A stretch of DNA of 64,000 bases from Amborella trichopoda (GCF_000471905.2 NW_006500357.1:1-64000), one strand, 5' to 3'. Shown: positions 10,363 through 22,657, numbered from the stretch's first letter. Numbers and translations: made by a program. Notes: generated by a model from the letters alone, not told the origin.

Positions 10363-10629
10363 AAATCTTTTAAGTCCCCACCGACATCTTTTTGGGAAAA
10401 AGTAAAATTCCCTACAGTGAACCTGACACCTTTTGGGAAAAGCAACATTCCCTGCATTACACAGTTTTGTCGATTGCAACAATGCTCTTCTTTTTGCTGG
10501 AAATTCGTTAGTAGTAATAATGCTCTTATATTTTACTGCTAGCTTTAGGGACACGTGTCCTGGGTGAATTTTGAATCTTACCGTCCCTATTAATTTTTCT
10601 TTTAATTCATCGGGGAAAAATTTATCCAT

Positions 10630-11407
10630 GCACAGTCATAACCAATGGTGGATTGTCATCTTCGGTTTCTTCTTCTTCTTTTGTTGGTGTGGTCTGTATA
10701 TCCACATCTTCTTCTAGTGCTAAAAATAACTTTCTTTTAATCTCTGCTTTTGATAATTTGGGATTCTTTTGTTGCATTATTGTGATGTATTATGTTATAT
10801 CGATGTTTGAACTTGGCGAGGAGGATGGTATTATCTTCATATAAATTTGTTCTAGGTCCATGGAGTTATTTTTTTAACTGCCCCACCATTTTGGTGATAT
10901 TTGTTGGCGTAATTCGGGGATATAATCCCACTGGTCCATATCATCTTCGGAGAGTTGATATATCCATTTTAGTATCCAAGGGACCTGATATAAGGCCATG
11001 AAGTATAAATAATAGTCTCTTTGTAGATAATGTTTATTGTAGTCAGAGAATTTTCTTTGTGATATTTGCATTTTTTGAGGAAGTATCTGGCTGCATGATC
11101 CTCATAACAGGAACCAACTTTTTAACCAGTTAGAGAATTCGATGAGTTCAATTATTTTAAATTGTACATACCAACTATACGAAGTTTTGGTATTTTGGTA
11201 CGAAAAGACTTCATCCCAAGCCTTGATATATTCGAAATAATGGTAGGATTTACTTTTAAATCCTCTAGTATTTAACATCATTGGTTTTAAATGATCTAAT
11301 CCCCAATCTCTATAGGAGATGATTTTATGAATTTGGAATTTTGAGTATGCAATCTTTGTGTCATTATTTTTATAGTGGTGTACTATTGTCACAGATCTTG
11401 TTTCCAT
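10630..11407 (-). pseudogene. Pararetrovirus polyprotein C-terminal region (minus copy)
   Basis: Frames 11407-11102, 11071-10874 and 10844-10630 together match 21894-22657 of the plus copy (shared IVHHY, KIISYRDWGLD, RDY-LYF-ALYQV, RWDYIP-type words) and follow RNase H. The function is unknown to me. An acidic EED/EEE-rich stretch lies near the end. Several frameshifts break it. Confidence 0.7.
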
Positions 11408-11732
11408 GAGTATGGCTTCATGCTATTCTCTACATTTTTCTCCCATATTGGGATGAAGGTGATTTTGTAAATATATTGCTGCTATCTCGGTAGGGTCTTT
11501 TCCCCTGTGATCGTTCTCCACAATTTATGCGTGGTATATATGTTGTTTCCAGAAATGGAAGCACTCGGGTTATTAGTACTTAAACGGGATTGTTGGGGAG
11601 ATATATCAATCTCTTACTTTCTTATTAAAGCTCTTGGAGTTGATGGTGAAGCCAGGCCTTTTCTTGAGTTGCGAACTATATTCGTTGGATGACTATGCGG
11701 AGCCAAGCTTTTTACCCGGGATGAAAACTATA

Positions 11733-12266
11733 TCAATTGGATGATTTTGCCTTTTCTTGTCCTCGTAAAAATTCTCGGGTCAAAAAGTTAGGGACATGGT
11801 TATTTTTATCATTAACGTGTTCAATTGTAAATTCAAACGATGAAAGAATACCTTGCCATTGAGCAAAAATTTGTTTTGAGACAAGATGTTTTACTTCTTT
11901 TTCAATAATATCTTTGGTTGCCTTAAAATTAGTACGAATAAGAAAATTTTGGTTTAGTAAGTCACTCTGGAATTTAGTCACACAATGAACGACAGCCAAT
12001 ATTTCTTTTTTGACTATGGAGTAGTTCTATTGGGCAAGATTCCAGGTTTTAGAAGTAAAACGCACCAATTGTTCTTGCTCCTGAAATTTTTGTTTGAGTA
12101 TGCCACCTAGCCCTTGTTCTGAAGTGTCAGTTTCAACAATTTTAAACGCTATAGGATTAGATAATACTACGCTAGGCAATTCTTTGGCTTTCAATTTCAA
12201 TTTTTTGACTGCCATGGTATGCTCGTTAGTCCAATAAGGAGAGTTCTTTTTTAACCTTTGAAACAA
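11733..12266 (-). pseudogene. Pararetrovirus RNase H region (minus copy)
   Basis: Two frames (12266-12027 and 11999-11733) cover the connection and RNase H domain. ETDTSEQGLGG carries the first catalytic Asp. Further on are VRFTSKTWN, then HCVTKFQSDLLNQNFLIRTN; the plus copy has RTD at this last position, so a conserved Asp has been replaced by Asn here. A stop separates the two frames. Not functional. Confidence 0.82.
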
Positions 12267-12381
12267 AGGTATAGCGTCTAAAGCAAGGTTTTTATAAAAA
12301 TCAACGATATAATTCAGGCAACCGAGAAATCTTTGAAGTTCGGTTTTGTCTTTAATAATATCTGAGAATTTTGATGCAAAT

Positions 12382-13150
12382 TCAATCGCCCCTATTAATA
12401 GGAATTATTCTCCCTTGATAAATATTATGTTCAAGAAACCTTATTTTTGTTTTAAAAAGATTTATCTTTTTTGCTGATACAACTAACCCAGCATTTTTAA
12501 TAGCTTTAAAAAATGTGTTTAGAAGTTTCCAGTGTTGTTCTATAGTTTCGGAATAAATAAGAATATCATCAATGTATACAATCATAAATTTGGTATAAGG
12601 ATTAAATATGTCATTCATGATGTTTTTAAATTCAGAAGGAGCATTTTTTAAACCAAAAGGCAATACATTCCATTCATAATGTCCGAAGGGAACATTGAAG
12701 GCGGTTTTATATCTGTCATTTTCTATTATTTGTATTTGCCAATATCCAGATTTTAAATCAAAATTTGAAAATATGAAGGCATTAACCAATCTATCTAAGA
12801 GGCCTCATTTGTTTGGAATGAGATATCGAATCCATCTTAAAACCTTATTTAAAGGTTTGTACTTTATAACCAGTCTAGAGGTTCCTCTTTCTATTTCAGA
12901 AACCTTTTCAACATAAAAAATTGAACAGCTTCAGGGTGAAGACTTTTTTTGATAAGCCTTTGATCAAGCAAATTTTGTATTTCAGTTTTGTAAATTTCAA
13001 GGAGCCTACTATTCATTTGAATATGCCTAGCTTTTGTAGGAATGTTTTGCTCATCAAACCTTGGTTCGTAAGGAGGTTCAACAATATGTTGTTTCTAATT
13101 CCAAAAGGCGTTAGGGACATTAGAGCATATTTTATTTTTCAAGAATAGTT
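12382..13150 (-). pseudogene. Pararetrovirus reverse transcriptase (minus copy)
   Basis: The frame 12789-12382 carries the RT palm: FDLKSGYWQIQI, LPFGLKNAPSEF, and the catalytic YIDDILIYSE with both Asp residues intact. Upstream fingers sequence continues to about 13150 in other frames with frameshifts (near 12800 and 12950). It is the copy of 20244-20891 on the other strand. Converts pregenomic RNA to DNA in exogenous relatives; broken here. Confidence 0.88.
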
Positions 13151-13176
13151 TTGAAACTATTAATTTTACTTTGTAT

Positions 13177-14343
13177 TTAAGAAGATAGTATTTTTTCCCC
13201 AATGGTTTTAAATTTGATTTCTTCTTTAAGATGAAAAAGGAATTTTTCCGTGGTAGAGATTTTATCTTTGATATTATTTATTTCATGAACTCTGGGTTTA
13301 CCTATGAAGGTAAACTTTACCTCATGTCTCTCTATGTTAGCCTCAATACCAGTATTATCAATTTTTATAGGGTAAAGAATATTTAGGAAAGGAGTTCCAA
13401 GAATAACCGATTGACTTAATCCTTTAACCATGATAAAAAAAAATTTGAAGCAAACATCGTTATTGCAAACAGTCGCATCAGAAAGCTTGTAGTTTATTAT
13501 CATCTTACTTCCATCAGCGGTATTTAGAGCCTGTGTAGTTTTACTAAAATATTTTGTTGGGACTAAGCCCTCATTTATACCGTTCAAATAAGCTCCTGAA
13601 TCAATGACGGTCATGGTTTGGAAAGTATATTCTTTTTGGACAACGATTTTGACGATACTAAACCATCTTTGAGTTATGACTTTGTCCAACAGATTAATAT
13701 ATTCACAGTTTTGAATTTTCTCTAACGTATTACATTTGGTCGAGTTTTCAGGGTCATTATTTTCCAGAACCGTTGGCATAGTGTCTTCAATTTCAGGAGG
13801 TAGAAGATTATGGCTATAATCTTTTATCAAGTTATTGAATTCTTCTTTAGTATTTTCATCATTGTTATCTTCTTTTTTGAAAGCAGTATCAACCATTTCT
13901 AGGATTTGTACTCTATTTTTTAAATTTATTAGTTCATTGCGAACTTCATTTAGTCCACCTTTTAGCTCAGGAATCGAAGGTTTCCTACTAGTTTGAGTTT
14001 TGTTTTGAACTCTTTTAAGTATGTCGTTAAAACTATAATCTTCTCTTGAAGGTATGAGAGAAGGTTTAGGAGTAGTGGGTCTAGAAGGCTCTTTAGCTAT
14101 GTTGATATATTGCATCAAGGCTTCTTTTTTAGCCTTAGGGTCACTTATTTTATCAATCAGTTATGTGATAAGATTTTCTTCTTTTGTCAAATTATTTATA
14201 TTTAAACCATTCATATGAATGATGACCTTTAAAAAATTACATTGGCAGTTATCTTCCGGAGCATTCTTGGAGTCTGAATCAGAGTCCGAGCTAGTGAAGA
14301 TCAAATAATTTATTATCAGAGTTAGAAGATTCGTCTGAGTCAT
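13177..14343 (-). pseudogene. Pararetrovirus linker and aspartic protease (minus copy)
   Basis: Two frames (14343-14161 and 14118-13177) are separated by a stop. The longer one begins with a coiled, charged linker, then carries a retropepsin-like core: TVIDSGAYLNGINEGL, with the DSG active-site triplet intact, and later VILGTPFL. It processes the polyprotein in viral relatives. The plus copy has lost the Gly of the triplet (DSR). The first frame is rich in Asp/Ser (SDSDSDS). Confidence 0.8.
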
Positions 14344-14555
14344 CTCTTTTTATTAATAGAATATCAAATAATTTTTTTTTGATATTTAAGTCTATTTCGC
14401 GTGCATTAATTTTCTTTTTAACTATGCATTTATTTTTGTTTATGACCCACCTTTCCGCAGTTGTAGCAAACTAGTATATTTCTTTTTCCCATTTGTTTGA
14501 AAGAGTGATCTTGTAAATTTTTCCTAGGAAAAGTAATTTTCTTTTCATGTGAATG

Positions 14556-15746
14556 TCAAGATTTTGATTTCCACAAATTTTTGTATTTTTCTTTGTGAGT
14601 AGGTTTAAAAGTTAGTAAAGTATTATACTCAAATTGTTTACAGAAATCTCCAAGCTCTTTTTTCCCTGTCATTCTCTGTTTTTCTAGTTGTCTTCGCAGT
14701 TTTAGGTTTGTGCATGAGGCAAGTCCTTTAGAGTAGATTTCTGCTGATAGTTCACCAAGGGTATAAATGAAATAGTGAATAATTCCACCTTGTTTATTTT
14801 TAAGTCTTGTTTTCATTTTTTTAGCAAAAAGATGGGGAAGTCCATCTATAAATTTTTCTTTCCAGTGATTAGCCTTACTATCTTCCCTAAATAATAATCT
14901 GGAATAAAAAACATATTTATACCATTTAAAGTGAGAGAGAGTTGGACCAGGTAAATTTGAAAGCAGGTCCTCAGATCTAGCTGATAAGAGAGTTGTACTT
15001 CCCACGAAGTGGATTGTGATTATATAGATTAGTGTATTTACTGCATCTCCTGCATCAACTATATTTTCTTGAATCTGTCCAGGTCCGATTTCTGTTTTAA
15101 TAATCCATTGCTTTGTAACATTTAAGATTTGATCTTTTGTAGTTTCATCCATATGAAAGTCCCACCATCCTCTAAGCCATCTTGTAAATCCGCATATGAT
15201 AGCTTTGACAATTTCATGATCCTTATTTCTACTTGCTTTGCAAGCGGTCATGTGTTTCATACGGTCAAAAATTTGATTTTCAGACATGCCATCTATATTT
15301 CAATTTACTATTGATATTCCTGAATAGGACACATAACTAGCAATAAGGTCTTCTTCTATTTGAAGATCTACATGAGTAGGTCTAGGATAATATATTTTAG
15401 TTGGAGCAACAAGCCTGGTTTTCCTCCCATAATCTATTCTGCTAATATCTAAGCTCTCGGTTTTAAAAGATTTTTCTATTTTAGATATGTCTTGGCTTGT
15501 ATAATTTGGATCTTCTTGAAGAACTTGCAATTCACCGACTGTTAATTTTCCCTTATCATCAATATTCAATTTTGCAAGCATTTTGATTAGCTCATCTACC
15601 AATTTTCTATTATCTTCTTTCTTCTTGATCCCTTGAGGGCTGAATTTTCCTATTTCTATACGTGGTAGTGGTTTGAATAAAACTACTTCCTTATCATTTT
15701 CTTTCTTTTTCTCTATAATCTTTTCTTGAATAATCCTCGAGTTCAA
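14556..15746 (-). pseudogene. Pararetrovirus coat-protein region (minus copy)
   Basis: Frames 15746-15300 and 15287-14556 are one reading frame divided by a TGA at about 15300. The second part contains WLRGWWDFHMDE and a basic end, followed at about 14480-14440 by the first half of a Cys-His box (CYNCGKVGH) whose remainder is shifted out of frame. The first codons at 15746 are junction sequence, not the natural start; the N-terminal part of the coat region is missing. Confidence 0.75.
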
Positions 15747-15765
15747 AACTATAATCTTTTCTTGA
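15713..15765. repeat. 17-bp direct repeat at the head-to-head junction
   Basis: CTATAATCTTTTCTTGA occurs at 15713-15729 and again at 15749-15765 with 19 bases between. The left copy is continuous with the minus-strand coat region. The right copy abuts the primer-binding site of the plus element. This pattern looks like filler DNA copied during end joining. Confidence 0.85.
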
Positions 15766-15778
15766 TGGTATTAGAGCC
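15766..15778 (+). other. tRNA-Met primer-binding site of the pararetrovirus
   Basis: TGGTATTAGAGCC differs by one base from TGGTATCAGAGCC, the complement of the initiator tRNA-Met 3' end that primes minus-strand synthesis in Caulimoviridae. The leader follows it and the movement-protein ATG lies 155 bases downstream. Confidence 0.8.
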
Positions 15779-15932
15779 AAGTTATATTCAGTGGTGAACT
15801 GAAAAACTTTGCATATTTAGATTTTTGTCAAAAACCTAAAGTTGCTGTGACCCAAAGATCACCGTCAAGCTAGAAGGGCAGAAAAGGTGTAGGGACTATT
15901 TCCAGTTGACTCAGATTAAGACAAAAATCAAA

Positions 15933-16660
15933 ATGACAAATTTATTCAGAACATTATCGAATAGAATTGCTTATACCAGTACACTACATGTTAATAATAA
16001 AGAAGAAATTATTATCAATAATATTGAAAAACAAATCCAAAATTGGAACATCCCAAAAGTACCTACAACATATGTTTATAAAAAAGGGACTTTTGATTTT
16101 AGAAGTAGTTTTTCAATTAAAACTAATGAGAAAACTATTTCTGTCGTCGAAACTCAAGATAGTTTCTAACTCCTATCATCAAGGATGGTTGAAGAACATA
16201 AAAAGAAAGACTTCAACTATCTTCATATTGGTCTTGTCTAAATAGCCGTTAAACCCCTAACAAGGACATGGTTAAATAACTCTGTTTTGCTTTGCTTAAG
16301 GGATAACAGACATAGAAGATTTACCAATTCTTTATTAGGAATTGTTGAGTCAACCCTTTGCAATGGACCTAAATATTTTGACTGTTTTTCAAATTTTTCT
16401 GTAGCCTAATCGGATCCTAATCTATTAAAAGTTCTAACTTTAAACATTAAAACTCAAGGTTTTGATATGGACCTTGGATTTCAAAACTTAGCTTTTGTTT
16501 ATAGATCTGTTATAAAGTAATGAACACTTTGTGCCCTAATGATAGGCAAATGGATATTAAGGGACAAACTATTTTCTTTCAGACTAATATGGATAAATCT
16601 AATTTAGTCATACCAAAGTCTGCATCTTGGAAACAGGTTAAATTATCAGAAAAATGGTTT
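15933..16660 (+). pseudogene. Pararetrovirus movement protein (30K type), broken
   Basis: The ATG at 15933 begins a frame (MTNLFRTLSNRIAY) that stops at 16169. Similarity to caulimovirid movement proteins continues in a second frame from about 16200, with words such as YLHIGLV, AVKPLTRTWLN and SLLGIVES, interrupted by two or more stops before 16640. These proteins line plasmodesmata to let virus pass between cells. The start codon is shared with the minus copy. This region is present only in the plus copy. Confidence 0.75.
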
Positions 16661-16681
16661 CTCTAGTCTGAGACTCAAACC

Positions 16682-17200
16682 ATGATCCCAGAAAATAGAG
16701 AACCTGAACAAATAATTGAATCTCCAGATGGAGAGATAGAAATACAATTCCCATCCTCTAGAAGGACTAGGCTCAGTATTTCAAATACACTTCCTAGAAA
16801 TCCACCAAGAACTTCAAACTCCTCTATTCCTCAATCTGATTACAAAAAGGCCCATAATGAGAGAATAGTTCTTGAAGGACTTAGAAATGCTCCAAATCAA
16901 GTCCAACATCCAATATATAAGATTGACACTCCCGGTTCTTCCCAAATTGAACTTGAAAAACTAACCCTATCTGAATTTGATTTCGAAATATTAACAATCC
17001 AAAAAATAGACGAATTTATCATTGATAAAAAATGGATTCGAGAAGATTTCCTTTCAAACGAAAATAAACAAATAAGAGAATGGTTTTTTCAAGAATTTAA
17101 AGAAGAATTAATAAATACTTTTCATATAAAATTTAATAAATTTATGATAAAACACAAAAGAAATGTAAAATTCTTTAAATGGCTTAAATACATCATTTAA
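16682..17200 (+). pseudogene. Pararetrovirus movement-coat linker region
   Basis: A 172-codon open frame with a charged, Pro/Ser-rich N-terminal half (SSRRTRLSISNTLPRNPPRT) and a Lys/Asn/Phe-rich C-terminal half. It lies between the movement and coat regions of the polyprotein. I recognise no domain. It ends at a TAA at 17198-17200, after which the coat region continues in a broken state. Confidence 0.6.
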
Positions 17201-18884
17201 AAAGATGGGATCCAACTTCTCAAATTTGAAATAAATATGGCTCAAAATGCCTTCCAAACCTTTCATACAATCAAAGGTGAAAAAATAGAATCTATCCACC
17301 CCCTTGAATCATGTTTATAGTTAAAAGGAGAAAAACATGAAATAAAAGCTTCACCTTTTAAGTTGGAACCTAAAGAGTCAGAAAACCAAATGGCCAAACT
17401 TGATGGAATACCACACATTATATAACAGAATAATTACATAAATCTCTTCCTACAAATAATAGGAAAACAAACAACAATACTTGAAAATGTGTTAAATAAC
17501 TTGAAACCTCCACAACTATAGGAAAAGGAAGAAAATGATAAGGAGCAGTTTTATTCAAACCACCACCAAGTATAGAAACAAGAAAATTCAGCCTACGAGG
17601 GATCAAGAAGAAAGAAGATAATAGAGAATTGGTAGATAAGCTAATCAAGAAGCTTGCAAAATTGAATATTGATGATTAGGGAAAATTAACAGTCAGTGAA
17701 CTACAAGTTCTTCAGGAAGATCTAAATTATACAAGTCAAGAAATATCTTAAATAAAAAAAGCTTTTAAAACCGAGAGCTTAGATATTAGCAGAATAGATT
17801 ATGGGAGGAAAATCAGGCATGTGGCTCCAACTAGAATGTAATATTCTAAACCTACTCCTGTAAATATTCAAATAGAAGAAGACCTTATTGCTAGTTATGT
17901 ATCCTATTCAAGAAGATCAATAGTAAATTGAAATATAGATGGTATGTCTAAAAATCAGATTCTTGACCTTATGAAACACATGACAATGTATGCCACCGTT
18001 TGCAAAGCAAGTGAAAATAAGGATAATGAAATTGCCAAAGCTATCATATACGGTTTTACATGATGGCTTAGAGGATGGTGGGACTTTCATATAGATGAAG
18101 CTGCAAAAGATCAAATCTAAAATGCTATCAAGTAATGGATTATTAAACTGAAATCGAACTTGGACAGGTCCAAGAAAATATAGTTGATGAAGGAGATGCA
18201 GTAAATACACTAATCTATACAATCACACTCCACTTCGTGGGATACGACTCTCTTATTAGCTAGATCTGAGAACCTGCTTTCAAATTTACGTTGTCCAACT
18301 CTCTCTCACTTTAAATAGTATAAATATGTTTTTTATTCCAGATTATTATCTAGTGAAGATAGTAAGGCAGATCACTGGAAAGAAAAATTATAGATGGACT
18401 TCCCCATCTTTTTGCTGAAAATGTCAAAACAAAACTTAAAAATAAACATGGTGGAATTATTCTCTATTTCTTTTATACTTTTGGTGAACTATCAGTGAAA
18501 ATCTGCGCTGAAGGACTTGCCTTATACACAGACCTAAAACTGCGAAGATAATTAGAAAAACAGAGAATGACAGGGAAAAAAGAGCTTGGAGATTTCTGTG
18601 AACAATTTTAATATAATACTTTTCTCAATTTTAAACCTACTCACAAAGAAAAATACAAAAATTTGCGGAAATCAAAATCTAGACATTCACATGAAAAGAA
18701 AAATACTTTTCCCAAAAAAAATTTACAAGATCACTCTTTCAAACAAAGGGAAAAAAAAAAGATACCAATTTGCTACAACTGCGGAAAGGTGGGTCATTAC
18801 AAAAATAAATGCAGAATTAAAAAGAAAATTAATGCACTCGAAATAAACTTAGATATCAAAAAACAATTATTTGATATTCTATGA
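17201..18884 (+). pseudogene. Pararetrovirus coat-protein region with CCHC box (plus copy)
   Basis: This segment matches the minus-strand coat region but has many more stops. It includes WLRGWWDFHIDE and a Lys-rich tail. At 18771-18812 a complete Cys-His box reads CYNCGKVGHYKNKC (C-x2-C-x4-H-x4-C), the nucleic-acid-binding knuckle of retroid coat proteins. The TGA seen in the minus copy before the NIDGMS segment is present here too (about 17929). Confidence 0.8.
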
Positions 18885-18959
18885 ATAAAAAGAGATGACT
18901 CAGACGAATCTTCTAACTCGGATAATGAAATATTAATTGGAGAAATTAGTGACGAGAAT

Positions 18960-20090
18960 TTGATCTTCACTAGCTTGGACTCTGATTCAGACTCCGAGAA
19001 TGCTCATGAAGATAACTGCCAATGTAATTTTTTAAAGACCATCATTGATATGAATGGTTTAAATATAAATACTTTGACAAAAGAAGAAAATCTTATCATA
19101 GAACTGATTGATAAAATTAGCGACCTTGAGGTTGAAAAAGAAGCCTTGATGCAATATATCAACATAGCTAAAGAGCCTTCTAGACTACTCCTAAATCTTC
19201 TCTCTTACCTTCCAGAGAAGATTATTGTTTTCACGACATTCTTAAAAGAGTACAAAACAAAACTCAAACTAATTGGAAACCTTCTATTCCTTAGTTAAAA
19301 GGTGAAATAAATGAAGTTCGCAATGAACTAATAAATTTTAAAAAATAGAGTACAAATCCTAGAAATGGTTGATACTACTTTTAAAAGAGAAGGTAACAAT
19401 GATGAAAATACCAAAGAAGAATTCAGTAACTTGATAAAAGATTATAGCCATAATCTTTTGCCTCCTGAAATTGAAGACACTATGATAAAGATACTGGAAA
19501 ATGATGACCTAGAAAACTCGACCAAATGTAATACGTTAGAGAAAATTCAAAACTGTGAATATATTAATTTGTTGGACAAAGTCATAACTCAAAGATGGTT
19601 TAGTATCGTCAAAATCATTGTCCAAAAAGAATATTCTTTCCAAACCACGACCCTTATTGATTCAAGAGCTGATTCGAACTATATAAATGAGGGCTTAGTC
19701 CCAACAAAATATTTTAGTAAAACTATACAGGTTGTAAATATTGCTGATGGAAGTAAGATAATAATAAACTCCAAGATTTCTGATGCGGCTGTTTGCAATA
19801 ACAACGCTTGCTTCAACTTTCCTTTTATTATGGTTAGATGATTAAGTCAACCGGTTATTCTTGGAACTCCCTTCCTAAATATTCTTTACCCTATAAAAAT
19901 TGAAAATACTGGTATTGAGGCTAACATAGAGGGACATGAGGTAAAGTTTACCTTCATAGATAAACTCAGAGTTCATGAAATAAATACTATCAAAGATAAA
20001 ATCTCTACCAAGGAAAAATTCCTTGTTCATCTTAAAGAAGAAATCAAATTTAAAACCATTGGGGAAAAAATACTATCTCCTCAAATATAA
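18960..20090 (+). pseudogene. Pararetrovirus linker and aspartic protease (plus copy)
   Basis: Frames 18960-19298 and 19365-19841 carry the Asp/Ser-rich linker (DSDSDSENA) and the protease core. The active-site triplet reads DSR instead of DSG, so the enzyme would be inactive even without the stops. The ILGTPFLNIL segment follows after a TGA near 19840. The region ends at a TAA near 20090. Confidence 0.8.
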
Positions 20091-20099
20091 AGTAAAATT

Positions 20100-20891
20100 A
20101 ATAGTTTGAAATCTATTATCGAAAAAGAAATATGCTCTGATGTCCCTAACGCCTTTTGAAATAGGAAACAACATATTGTTGAACTTCCTTACGAATTAGG
20201 GTTTGATGAGCAAAACTTTCCTACAAAAGCTAGGCCTATTCAAATGAATAGTAGGCTCATTGAAATTTGCAAAACTGAAATACAAGATTTGCTGGATAAA
20301 AGACTTATCAGAAAAAGTTCCTCACCTTGGAGCTGTTCAGCTTTGTATGTTGAAAAGGCTTCTGAAATAGAAAGAGCAGCCCTTAGACTGGTTATCAACT
20401 ACAAACATTTAAATAAGGTTGTAAGATGGATTCGATATCCCATTCCAAACAAAAGAGACCTCTTAGATAGATTGGTTAATGCCTGCATATTACCAAAATT
20501 TGATTTAAAATCTGGATATTGGCAAATACAAATAATAGAAAATGACAAATATAAAACCGCCTTCATTGTTCTCTTCGGATATTATGAATGGAATGTTATG
20601 CCTTTTGGTTTAAAAAATGCTCATTCTGAATTGCAAAACATCATGAATGACATATTTAATCCTTATACCAAATTTATGATTGTATACATTGATGATATTC
20701 TTATTTATTCCGAAACTATAGATCAACACTGGAAACATCTAAATACATTTTTTAAAGCTGTTAAAAATGCTGGGTTAGTTGTATCAGCAAAAAAGATAAA
20801 TCTTTTTAAAACAAAAATAAGTTTTCTTGCACATAATATTTATCAAGGGAGAATAATTCCTTTTGATAGGGTGACTGAATTTGCATCATAA
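20100..20891 (+). pseudogene. Pararetrovirus reverse transcriptase (plus copy)
   Basis: The 215-codon frame from 20244 covers fingers and palm: LIRKSSSPWSCSALY, RLVINYKHLNK, FDLKSGYWQIQI, MPFGLKNAHSEL and YIDDILIYSE with the catalytic Asp pair. The frame is the longest intact viral stretch in the window. Upstream, 20100-20243 is in the same domain block but separated by stops. The order and sequence words are caulimovirid rather than gypsy. Confidence 0.9.
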
Positions 20892-21427
20892 TTCCCAAAT
20901 ATTATTAAAGACAAAACCGAACTTCAACGATTTCTCGGTTGCCTGAATTATATCGTTGATTTTTTTAAAACCTTGCTTTAGACGCTAAGCTTTTTTTTCA
21001 AAGGTTAAAAAAGAACCTTCATGATTGGACTAACGAGCATACCATGACAGTAAAAAAATTAAAATTGAAAGCCAAAGAACTCCCATGCTTAGCATTATCT
21101 AATCCTACAGCGTTAAAAAATTTTGAAACTGACACTTCAGAACACGGACTAGGTGGCATACTCAAACAAATATTTCAGGAGCAAGAACAATTGGTGCGTT
21201 TTACTTCCAAAACTTGGAATCTTGCCCAACAGAACTATTCCACGGTCAAAAAAGAAACATTGGTTATCGTTCATTATCTGGCTAAACTCCAAAGTGACTT
21301 AATAAACCAAAATTTTCTTATTCGTACTGATTGTAAGACAACCAAATATCTTCTTGAAAAAGATGTAAAAAATCTGGTATCAAAAACTAATTTTTTCTCG
21401 ATGACAAGGTATCCTTTCATCATTTGA
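20892..21427 (+). pseudogene. Pararetrovirus RNase H region (plus copy)
   Basis: After a frameshifted connection (20892-21040), the frame 21044-21427 contains ETDTSEHGLGGIL, VRFTSKTWN, KKETLVIVHYLAKLQ and FLIRTDCKTTKYLL, the RNase H fold with its first Asp and the later RTD. The end is truncated by a shift, and a 40-bp segment just beyond it is duplicated. Confidence 0.82.
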
Positions 21428-21542
21428 ATTTACAATTGAATACATTAATAGTAAAAATAACCATCTCCTTGAGGAAAAATAATTTGAATTTACAATTGAA
21501 TACATTAATAGTAAAAATAACAAGAAAAGGCAAAATCATTCG

Positions 21543-22657
21543 ATGGATATAGTTCTCAGCCAGGGTAAAAGCCTGGCTCCACATAGTCATCCAACGAATA
21601 TAGTTCTCTGCTCAGGAAAAGTCCAGGCTTCACCATTAACTCCAAGAGCTTTAATAAGAAAGCAAGAGATTGATATATCTCCCCAACAATCCCCTTTAAG
21701 CACTAATAACTCGAGTGCTAATAGAATTTTGTTTCTAGAAACAACATATGTACCACTTATAATTATTGAGAATGATCATAGGGGAAAAGACCCTATCGAA
21801 ATAGCAGTAATATATTTACCAAATCACCTTCATCCCAATATGGCAGAAAAATGTAGAGAATGGTACGAAGCCATACTCATGGAAACATGATCTATGACAA
21901 TAGTACACCACTATAGAAAGAATGACACAGAGATTGCATACTCAAAATTCCAAATTCATAAAATCATCTCCTATAGAGATTGGGGATTAGATCCTTTAAA
22001 ACCAAGGATATTAAATACTAGAGTATTTAAAATTAAATCCTACCGTTATTTCAAATATATGAAGGCTTGGGATGAAGTCTTTGCCTACCAAAATACCAAA
22101 ACTTTGCATACGGTTTAAAATAACTGAACTCATGGAATTCCCTAATTGGTTAAAAAGTTGGTTCCTATTATGGGAATCATGCATCCAGATACTTCCTCAA
22201 AAAATGCAGATATCACAGAGAAAATTATTTGACTACAATAAACATTGTCTAAAAAGAGACTATCATTTATACTTCATAGCCTTATATCAGGTTTCTTGGA
22301 TACTAAAATGGACATATCAATTCTTTGAAGATGATATGGATCGGTGGGATTATATCCCTAAATTACGCCAACAAATATTAGTAATATGGTGAGACAGTTA
22401 CAAACCTAACTCCCTGGACCTAGAAAAACTTCATAAAAAGATAATACCATCCTTCTCGCCAAGTTCAAAAAATGAATATAACAGAATACGTCACAATAAT
22501 GCAACAAAACAATCCCAAATTATCAAAAGAAGATCTTAAAATAAAGCTGCTTTTAACATTAGAAGAAGATGTGGATATACAAACCACACCAACAAAAGAA
22601 GAAGAAGGAACTGAAGATTACAGCCACTCAATGGTGATGACTGTGTCTAAACGATAA
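21543..22657 (+). pseudogene. Pararetrovirus polyprotein C-terminal region (plus copy)
   Basis: Frames 21543-21890, 21894-22118, 22072-22392 and 22472-22657 continue the polyprotein past RNase H. The counterparts lie at 11700-10630 on the other strand. Recognisable shared words include IVHHY, KIISYRDWGLD and WDYIPKLRQQI. I know no function for this region. Homology to the minus copy stops abruptly after GATGACTGTGT near 22645. Confidence 0.68.

Larger units (their letters stand above)
9683..15746 (-). mobile_element. Endogenous pararetrovirus (Caulimoviridae), minus copy
   Basis: Reading on the minus strand from 15746, the order is coat-like region, Cys-His box, aspartic protease, RT, RNase H, a C-terminal region, then a promoter and leader. 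This is the Petuvirus/Florendovirus arrangement of plant pararetroviruses. There is no integrase and there are no LTRs, which argues against a gypsy element. The movement-protein region is missing except for its first codons near 9877-9935. Many stops and frameshifts make it non-coding. It aligns along its length with the plus copy at 15.75-22.66 kb in the opposite orientation. Genus is not resolved by eye. Confidence 0.88.

Noticed and set aside
11733..13177. Ty3-gypsy or copia polyprotein
   Set aside because: RT and RNase H words plus the order movement-coat-protease-RT-RNase H, with no integrase or LTR, fit Caulimoviridae.
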